From: Nostoc sp. HK-01
Lineage (GTDB): Bacteria; Cyanobacteriota; Cyanobacteriia; Cyanobacteriales; Nostocaceae
Assembly (NCBI GenBank): GCA_003990705.1
Contig: AP018318.1
Coordinates: 4,715,501 to 4,779,500 of the forward strand
Length of the DNA: 64,000 nt
Direction: 5' to 3'
The notes under the pieces are model-generated. The model ran no database searches and was not told the DNA's origin. It worked only from the letters and a program-made list of their open reading frames with translations. Positions 58,072 through 64,000 of this stretch are shown here, piece by piece. The position numbers and the translations under genes are program-made. Each line of letters opens with the position of its first letter. Position 1 is the stretch's first letter.

Positions 58072-58184
58072 TGAGTGCAAAGTCTTAGCACTCAAAGATA
58101 AGATCTCTAATTTGATCATACTCTCCCCACATTTGGTAGTGGCTTTGGCCGTCTCTGTGTCAAGTTACCAACCAACTGTGGGGA
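58072..58184 (+). terminator. Structured region after apcD, possible terminator or small RNA
   Basis: A 7-bp hairpin (TGAGTGC/GCACTCA, 58072-58094) is followed by a two-part hairpin: TCCCCACA/TGTGGGGA (58124-58131 with 58177-58184) enclosing TTGGTA/TACCAA (58133-58138 with 58166-58171), and then AATTTTGTTT. Confidence 0.5.
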
Positions 58185-58259
58185 AATTTTGTTTATTGGT
58201 CAATGGTCAATAGTCATTTGTCAAAAGGCAGGAAGCAGAAGCCTGAAGAATCAAGTTTC

Positions 58260-58345
58260 ATAATTCATGCTACCCTTCTCCTGTCGGAGACGCTACGCGT
58301 AGCTTGCTTCCCCGTAGGAGTACGGGAACGCCGAGGGCGAACACA
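58260..58345. repeat. GC-rich dispersed repeat
   Basis: GGAGACGCTACGCGTAGC and TAGGAGTACGGGAACGCC are familiar parts of a palindromic repeat common in Nostoc spacers. Confidence 0.6.
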
Positions 58346-58364
58346 CTTCAGACTTTTTGAGATA

Positions 58365-58399
58365 CAAAAAGCCGACAGTTTTTCATCAAAGCTGTCGGC
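58365..58399 (-). terminator. Minus-strand rho-independent terminator without a known gene
   Basis: Read on the minus strand, GCCGACAG and CTGTCGGC form a perfect 8-bp stem followed by TTTTTGTA. Both neighbouring genes are on the + strand, so it would end an unannotated minus-strand RNA from the 58400-58640 region. Confidence 0.55.
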
Positions 58400-58643
58400 G
58401 ATTAGTGTGTTCCCTATTAATGACTCGGCTAGAGTTCAGTTGTATGTAATTATGCCAATTTGGCTATGGTCATGAGACGATCTCAATCATGTTTCTATGT
58501 GATTGTCGTCACTCAAGTGTTACTATCGAGCGGTATCTACTTAAGTGAGTCACAACGCAATAGGGACGACAGATGACCATTGACTATGGACTATTGACCA
58601 TTAACTATAAAATAGTCTTCTGTCCCCTTGGTGCATTATTCCC

Positions 58644-60995
58644 ATGACCACCACCCCCAAAGATCCGTTTTCTCCCCAAGAAATTGCAGCCGAAGGTATA
58701 AAGCCAGAAGAATATGCCGAAATTGTGCGACGTTTAGGTCGTCATCCTAACAAAGCAGAACTGGGAATGTTTGGGGTGATGTGGTCAGAACATTGCTGCT
58801 ACAAAAATTCCCGACCATTACTCAAACAATTTCCGACTACAGGCCCCCGCATTCTCGTAGGCCCTGGTGAAAATGCCGGAGTTGTTGACCTAGGTGAAGG
58901 ATTACAACTGGCCTTTAAAATTGAATCTCATAACCACCCTTCGGCTGTCGAACCCTTCCAAGGAGCCGCCACGGGTGTCGGTGGTATCCTCAGAGATATT
59001 TTTACAATGGGTGCGCGTCCCATTGCTTTGTTAAACTCCCTGCGCTTCGGTTCTCTAGAAGATGCTAGAACCCAAAGGATATTCACTGGGGTAGTATCAG
59101 GCATCAGCCATTATGGTAACTGTGTTGGGGTACCCACTGTTGGTGGTGAAGTCTACTTTGACCCTGCTTATGCGGGAAATCCCTTAGTCAATGTGATGGC
59201 GTTGGGATTGATGGAAACGTCAGAAATTGTTAAATCTGGTGCATCAGGTTTGGGTAATCCTGTGTTGTATGTCGGTTCCACTACGGGACGCGATGGGATG
59301 GGCGGTGCAAGCTTCGCCAGTGCGGAATTAAGTGATGCGTCAATGGATGACCGTCCGGCTGTGCAGGTGGGCGACCCATTTCTAGAAAAGTCATTAATTG
59401 AAGCTTGTTTAGAAGCATTTAAAACAGGTGCAGTTGTCGCCGCCCAAGATATGGGTGCAGCGGGGATCACCTGTTCTACTTCCGAAATGGCTGCCAAAGG
59501 CGGTGTCGGCATTGAGTTAGATTTAAATAAGATTCCCGTGCGGGAAACGGGCATGGTTCCTTATGAATATTTACTTTCGGAATCTCAAGAACGAATGTTA
59601 TTTGTTGCCCATAAAGGTCGGGAACAAGAATTAATTGATATTTTTCATCGTTGGGGACTTCAGGCTGTTGTCGCTGGTAAAGTGATTGCTGAACCCATTG
59701 TGCGAATTATATTTCGGGGGAAAATTGCCGCAGAAATTCCCGCTGATGCTTTAGCAGAAAATACCCCACTTTACGAGCGTGAGTTATTGGCAGAACCGCC
59801 AGAATACGCCCGTCAAGCTTGGGAATGGACAGCAGATGCTTTACCTGCTTGTACAATTGCGGGTATCGGCAGCCACAGTTGGCACGATATCTTATTGACT
59901 TTATTAGATACACCTACGATCGCCTCGAAAAATTGGGTATACCGCCAGTACGACCATCAGGTGCAAAATAATACTGTCACTCTTCCAGGCGGTGCAGATG
60001 CGGCTGTAGTCCGTTTGCGTCCACTGGAAGGGCAAGGGAGCAAGGGAGCAGGGGTGCAGGGGGGGGGTACTTATAAAACCGCTGTGGCGGCTACGGTAGA
60101 TTGCAATCCCCGCTATGTTTACCTTGATCCCTATGAAGGTGCTAAGGCGGTTGTAGCAGAAGCCGCACGCAATCTTAGCTGTGTGGGTGCAGAACCACTG
60201 GCTGTGACTGATAACCTGAATTTTGGCAGTCCCGAAAAACCCATTGGTTATTGGCAATTGGCAGAGGCTTGTCGGGGTTTGGCAGAAGGTTGTCAAGCAC
60301 TATCTACACCAGTCACAGGGGGGAATGTTTCTCTCTACAATGAAACCCTCGATTCTCAAGGAAACCCCCAACCAATTTATCCGACTCCTGTGGTGGGGAT
60401 GGTCGGGTTGATTCCTGATTTCACGAAAATTTGTGGTCAAGCTTGGCAAGCAAGCGGTGATGTCATTTATTTATTAGGGTTAACCGTACAAGCCAAAGTT
60501 GAATTGGGAGCCTCGGAATATTTAGCTACTATCCACAATACTGTAGCTGGCAGACCACCACGGGTAAATTTTGACTTAGAACGCCGTGTGCAGCAGGTTT
60601 GCCGTGAGGGCATTCGGGAGGGTTGGGTGCGTTCAGCCCATGATTGTGCTGAAGGCGGATTAGTTGTAGCGTTGGCAGAATCTTCAATTGCGGGCAATTT
60701 GGGTGCCGAAGTGAAATTAGAAATCGCCCCAAACCAGTTACAACGTCTTGATGAAGTGCTGTTCGGTGAAGGCGGGGCGAGAATTATCGTTTCCGTGGGA
60801 TCAGAACAACAAGAAATGTGGGAATCATACTTACAGGCACATCTGGGACAAAATTGGCAAAAACTAGGCACGGTTAATAATTGTGATGCAGGTTTGACGG
60901 TTTTAACTACTGATAATCAAACCTTAATCACAGTTAGTATTGAAGATATGAAGGGTAGTTACAATAATGCGATCGCCAAACGCCTCGCAGCATAA
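58644..60995 (+). CDS. purL: Phosphoribosylformylglycinamidine synthase, large subunit (PurL)
   Basis: The 783-residue enzyme uses ATP and ammonia from PurQ to make FGAM in purine synthesis. The small-PurL features are clear: [15 protein letters not shown] (catalytic His), [15 protein letters not shown], and GGEVYF-like VGGEVYFDP. Around residues 464-474 a Gly-rich stretch ([14 protein letters not shown]) is encoded by octamer repeats ending in a G9 run and looks like an in-frame repeat insertion. The reading frame stays open. purF follows 170 bp downstream. Confidence 0.96.
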   Translation: MTTTPKDPFSPQEIAAEGIKPEEYAEIVRRLGRHPNKAELGMFGVMWSEHCCYKNSRPLLKQFPTTGPRILVGPGENAGVVDLGEGLQLAFKIESHNHPSAVEPFQGAATGVGGILRDIFTMGARPIALLNSLRFGSLEDARTQRIFTGVVSGISHYGNCVGVPTVGGEVYFDPAYAGNPLVNVMALGLMETSEIVKSGASGLGNPVLYVGSTTGRDGMGGASFASAELSDASMDDRPAVQVGDPFLEKSLIEACLEAFKTGAVVAAQDMGAAGITCSTSEMAAKGGVGIELDLNKIPVRETGMVPYEYLLSESQERMLFVAHKGREQELIDIFHRWGLQAVVAGKVIAEPIVRIIFRGKIAAEIPADALAENTPLYERELLAEPPEYARQAWEWTADALPACTIAGIGSHSWHDILLTLLDTPTIASKNWVYRQYDHQVQNNTVTLPGGADAAVVRLRPLEGQGSKGAGVQGGGTYKTAVAATVDCNPRYVYLDPYEGAKAVVAEAARNLSCVGAEPLAVTDNLNFGSPEKPIGYWQLAEACRGLAEGCQALSTPVTGGNVSLYNETLDSQGNPQPIYPTPVVGMVGLIPDFTKICGQAWQASGDVIYLLGLTVQAKVELGASEYLATIHNTVAGRPPRVNFDLERRVQQVCREGIREGWVRSAHDCAEGGLVVALAESSIAGNLGAEVKLEIAPNQLQRLDEVLFGEGGARIIVSVGSEQQEMWESYLQAHLGQNWQKLGTVNNCDAGLTVLTTDNQTLITVSIEDMKGSYNNAIAKRLAA
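60035..60067 (+). repeat. Octamer repeat and G9 tract inside purL
   Basis: AGGGAGCA occurs twice (60035-60050), then GGGGTGCA (60051-60058), then nine G (60059-60067). The insert is in frame but the G tract is prone to slippage. Confidence 0.85.
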
Positions 60996-61164
60996 AAAAG
61001 CCTCAAGTAACCAGTATGAAGTCTAAAATTTCACACTTCAGACTTCATACTTCATCCTTCTTAAGGTACTGTTTTAATAAGTGGTTAAAGATTTGTTAAG
61101 AACAAGTAACCATTTAAAGCCATAATCCCAGTGACTTGACACCCCCACCAGGAGCAAAGCCAGC
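60996..61164. other. Spacer between purL and purF with palindromic repeat
   Basis: ATGAAGTCTAAA and CAGACTTCATACTTCAT-like parts form an imperfect inverted repeat near 61012-61050, possibly a terminator or repeat; the remaining sequence should hold a purF promoter. Confidence 0.45.
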
Positions 61165-62664
61165 ATGATTCCCATCCATTCCGTCACTTCGGATGAATAC
61201 CCCGAACAGACTTGCAACTCAACTAATAGTCAAGAAAATCGTCCTGATAAGCCAGAAGAAGCTTGCGGTGTCTTTGGCCTCTACGCACCAGAACAAGACG
61301 TTGCTAAACTGACCTACTTTGGATTGTATGCCCTCCAACATCGGGGTCAAGAGTCAGCTGGGATTGCGACTTTTGAAGGTACAAAAGTCCACCTCCACAA
61401 AGATATGGGCTTGGTGTCTCAAGTATTTAACGAGTCTATTTTAGAAGAGTTGCCAGGAAATCTCGCCGTTGGTCATACTCGCTATTCCACCACTGGTTCT
61501 AGTCGCAGAGTTAACGCCCAGCCTGCGGTAGTGGAAACGCGCTTAGGTTCCATAGCACTCGCACATAACGGTAATCTTGTCAATACAATGCAATTGCGGG
61601 AGGAGTTACTCCAGAGCAATTTTAACTTAGTCACCACCACCGACTCCGAAATGATTGCCTTTGCGATTGCCGAAGCAGTCAACGCTGGTGCAGACTGGTT
61701 AGATGGGGCAATTCAAGCATTTCACCGCTGTCAAGGAGCCTTTAGTTTAGTCATTGCTACACCAGTTGGGGTGATGGGAACCCGTGATCCTAACGGTATT
61801 CGACCTTTAGTAATTGGAACCGTAGGTAGCAATCCAGTTCGTTACGTATTATCTTCTGAAACTTGCGGTTTAGATATTATTGGCGCTGAATACCTGCGAG
61901 ATGTCGAACCAGGCGAGTTAGTCTGGATTACGGAAGAAGGTTTGGCTTCTTATCACTGGAGTCAACAACCGCAACGTAAATTGTGCATTTTTGAAATGAT
62001 TTACTTTGCCCGTCCTGATAGCGTTATGCACAACGAAAGTTTATATAGCTATCGGATGCGTTTAGGCAGACAACTCGCAGCCGAATCTTTTGTGGAAGCT
62101 GATATTGTCTTTGGTGTACCTGATTCTGGTATCCCCGCCGCCATCGGATTTTCTCAAGCTTCCGGTGTATCCTACGGTGAGGGCTTGATTAAGAATCGCT
62201 ACGTTGGGCGTACCTTTATTCAACCAACCCAAAACATGCGCGAGTCAGGTATCCGCATGAAACTCAACCCCCTCAAAGATGTACTGGCGGGTAAACGAGT
62301 TGTGATTGTCGATGATTCAATTGTGCGGGGAACTACGAGCCGTAAACTGGTGAAAGCCTTGCGTGATGCAGGTGCAGCAGAAGTACACATGCGAATTTCT
62401 TCCCCGCCTGTTACACACCCTTGCTTTTACGGCATTGATACCGATACTCAAGATCAATTAATTGCCGCTACCAAATCAGTTGCAGAAATTGCTCAACAAT
62501 TAGAAGTCAACTCCCTAGCCTATCTCAGTTGGGAAGGAATGCTCACAGCGACAAGAGAAGATACCAATAGTTTTTGTTCTGCCTGCTTTACCGGAGATTA
62601 CCCGATCGCCATTCCTGAACAAGTAAAACGTTCTAAATTGATTTTAGAAAAGGTAGTAGTCTAG
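61165..62664 (+). CDS. purF: Amidophosphoribosyltransferase
   Basis: The 499-residue enzyme catalyses the first step of purine synthesis from PRPP and glutamine. A 33-residue leader precedes Cys34 (EEACGVFGLY), the Ntn glutaminase nucleophile freed by processing. HRGQESAGIA and the PRPP loop VVIVDDSIVRGTTS are present. Four Cys near the end (with PCFYG and FCSACF) suggest the iron-sulphur-containing type found in Bacillus and cyanobacteria. A strong terminator follows. Confidence 0.97.
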   Translation: MIPIHSVTSDEYPEQTCNSTNSQENRPDKPEEACGVFGLYAPEQDVAKLTYFGLYALQHRGQESAGIATFEGTKVHLHKDMGLVSQVFNESILEELPGNLAVGHTRYSTTGSSRRVNAQPAVVETRLGSIALAHNGNLVNTMQLREELLQSNFNLVTTTDSEMIAFAIAEAVNAGADWLDGAIQAFHRCQGAFSLVIATPVGVMGTRDPNGIRPLVIGTVGSNPVRYVLSSETCGLDIIGAEYLRDVEPGELVWITEEGLASYHWSQQPQRKLCIFEMIYFARPDSVMHNESLYSYRMRLGRQLAAESFVEADIVFGVPDSGIPAAIGFSQASGVSYGEGLIKNRYVGRTFIQPTQNMRESGIRMKLNPLKDVLAGKRVVIVDDSIVRGTTSRKLVKALRDAGAAEVHMRISSPPVTHPCFYGIDTDTQDQLIAATKSVAEIAQQLEVNSLAYLSWEGMLTATREDTNSFCSACFTGDYPIAIPEQVKRSKLILEKVVV

Positions 62665-62698
62665 AGCAGTAATTACATACTTCGCTGATTAATAAAAT

Positions 62699-62743
62699 AT
62701 CCGGCTATTAGACCACAAAGGTAATCTGATAGCCGGATTTTTA
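62699..62743 (+). terminator. Rho-independent terminator after purF
   Basis: ATCCGGCTAT (62699-62708) pairs perfectly with ATAGCCGGAT (62729-62738) and is followed by a T-rich tail, 35 bp after the purF stop. Confidence 0.85.
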
Positions 62744-63062
62744 TCATATAAAAAACTTATATTTCCTAACAGAAATTGTCATACTAACTTTTTGCTGGCT
62801 ATATTTATTAACGGTGATCATAAATGTCTGATAATGATCACAAAAGTCATCTTGTAGAGGCTTGCAGGAAATCAAGCGATCACCTTCAGATAAGCGCTAA
62901 CTATTGGTTTAATTTACTTTTAATTTTCTACAATTGAAGTAAAATTATTGACTGTGCCACTTTTCATGGCGGAATGTAAGCTGAAAAACGAATAACCAAA
63001 AAGTGGTAGCAATATAGCAGTTTCCCTCAAAAACTCACCTCTAACCGAACCTTTTCTCACAA
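62744..63062. other. Spacer between purF terminator and kinase gene
   Basis: No gene is seen in these 319 bases. They should hold the promoter of the REC-kinase gene. Confidence 0.45.
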
Positions 63063-64000
63063 ATGAGTTCACTATTGCCTAGCCCTGACAAAATTTTGGT
63101 TGTCGATGATTCTCCAGATAATGTTTTTTTAATTAAAACAATACTTGAAGAAGAAGGATATATAGTTAGTACTGCCGAAAACGGTATTGTAGCATTAACA
63201 CACTTACAAGCGTCTCCCTGTGACTTGGTATTGCTTGATTTAATGATGCCAGGTATGGATGGCTATGAAGTCACCAGGCGCATCCGTGGGGAAATGAATT
63301 TGCAGCAATATATTCCCATTCTGTTAATTACGGCTCACGATGCACCCAATGTCGCACGTGGATTAGATTTGGGTGCTGATGATTTTATTCGTAAACCTGT
63401 AACCGTAGATGAATTACTCGCCAGAGTGCGATCGCTTTTACGGCTAAAACATAGTATGGATGAGCGTGATGAAATTGCCCGTCAACGAGAAGATTTTGTT
63501 TCCCGCCTCACCCATGACTTACGTACGCCCTTAGTTGCTGCTGATCGGATGTTAATGCTGTTTGAGCAAGGTGCTTTAGGGCAGTTATCGTCGCAAATGC
63601 AAGAAGCACTCACCATTATGGCGCGTAGCAATACTAACTTGCTGTCGATGGTGAATACCTTATTAGAAGTTTATCGATTTGAAGCTGGGCGCAAAACCCT
63701 AGCCTTTCAACCCGTTGATTTAAAGCAGTTAATTGCCGAAGTAGTTGGTGAACTAACACCCTTAGCACAAGTTAAAGCCCTAACTATCAAACAGGAGTAC
63801 GCCGAAGAATTAACCAAAAGTAATATTATGGGCGATCGCTTGGAACTGCACCGTCTTTTAACTAACTTGATAGGTAATGCCATTAAATTTACTGAATCTG
63901 GCCAAGTAGCAATTCGTCTTTCCTCTGTACAGGAAAATAATGAAATTTCTGCCTCTAGACTCTCGTCATCTACCCCTAGTGGTGATTATATTAATATTGT
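63063..64000 (+). CDS. Response-regulator/histidine-kinase hybrid, 3' end beyond window
   Basis: The open frame of at least 312 residues runs off the right edge. It starts with a receiver domain (residues 9-125) with VVDDS, the phospho-Asp in LLDLMMPGMDG and a late Lys in FIRKPV. A HisKA domain follows with the His of LTHDLRTPLVAAD near residue 153, then the beginning of a HATPase N-box (LLTNLIGNAIKFTESG). REC at the N-terminus before the kinase is a common cyanobacterial plan. The protein has no membrane segment in the visible part. Confidence 0.92.
   Translation, partial: MSSLLPSPDKILVVDDSPDNVFLIKTILEEEGYIVSTAENGIVALTHLQASPCDLVLLDLMMPGMDGYEVTRRIRGEMNLQQYIPILLITAHDAPNVARGLDLGADDFIRKPVTVDELLARVRSLLRLKHSMDERDEIARQREDFVSRLTHDLRTPLVAADRMLMLFEQGALGQLSSQMQEALTIMARSNTNLLSMVNTLLEVYRFEAGRKTLAFQPVDLKQLIAEVVGELTPLAQVKALTIKQEYAEELTKSNIMGDRLELHRLLTNLIGNAIKFTESGQVAIRLSSVQENNEISASRLSSSTPSGDYINI

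Noticed and set aside
58203-58475. 90-codon frame between apcD and purL
   Set aside because: It runs through heptamer repeats, a dispersed repeat and a terminator.

Overview
The window comes from a filamentous, probably heterocystous cyanobacterium of the Nostoc/Anabaena type. Supporting signs are the very frequent HIP1 octamer (GCGATCGC), heptamer-type short tandem repeats in many spacers, an allophycocyanin alpha-B gene (apcD), a GUN4-domain protein, a CcbP-like calcium-binding protein, poly-HAMP and GAF histidine kinases, and a large chromosomal-type mix of housekeeping genes.

Layout. 1-7 kb: a lipase-like hydrolase, a cytochrome b N-terminal protein, a CPA-type cation/proton antiporter, two identical tRNA-Glu genes, an SRPBCC protein and a GAF histidine kinase whose phospho-acceptor His is replaced by Asp. 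7.6-10.2 kb: a ribbon-helix-helix protein, an HNH endonuclease behind a terminator-like leader, a conserved unknown protein and a lipoprotein polysaccharide deacetylase. 10.3-13.45 kb: a long tRNA array (L-array) on the + strand. I resolve 31 tRNA or tRNA-like genes whose anticodons cover all 20 amino acids. 13.5-17.7 kb: a TPR protein, a Uma2-family nuclease and an AAA ATPase with a DUF4435/TOPRIM-like end (possible defence gene). 18-30.5 kb: typA, a GUN4 protein, prs, a Ser/Thr kinase, bioD, an M20 amidohydrolase, a membrane pentapeptide-repeat protein, a patatin with an inserted domain, and a sugar acetyltransferase. 30.5-38.6 kb: a CcbP-like protein, a nucleoside-salvage group (ribokinase, cytosine-deaminase-like, nucleoside hydrolase), proA, and ureE-ureF-ureG interrupted by a two-gene pair of small unknown proteins. 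39-45.8 kb: a 2229-residue hybrid kinase with twelve 92-residue HAMP-type repeats, followed by a second copy of the small two-gene pair. 46-64 kb: formamidase-like protein, half-size TauE, HtrA protease, alpha-amylase family enzyme, asnS, an intact IS1-family element, an anti-sigma-factor-like kinase, rlmD, apcD, purL, purF and the start of a REC-histidine kinase.

The main find is the L-array. Long arrays of supernumerary tRNAs are known from Anabaena PCC 7120, where they are mostly silent and induced by translational stress. This copy has features worth separate study: all five tRNAs with Leu anticodons have short (class I) variable loops; one of them carries a 31-nt insertion in its T-loop; tRNA-Tyr has lost half of its T-stem; eight genes encode the 3' CCA although the two stand-alone tRNA-Glu genes do not; and a promoter candidate overlaps 11-bp tandem repeats. 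Second-tier finds are the duplicated small-protein pair, the patatin insertion, the poly-HAMP kinase, the array of four 30-bp-spaced hairpins, and the repeat insertion with a G9 tract inside purL. All functional statements are from reading the sequence and recalled family knowledge; no search was run.
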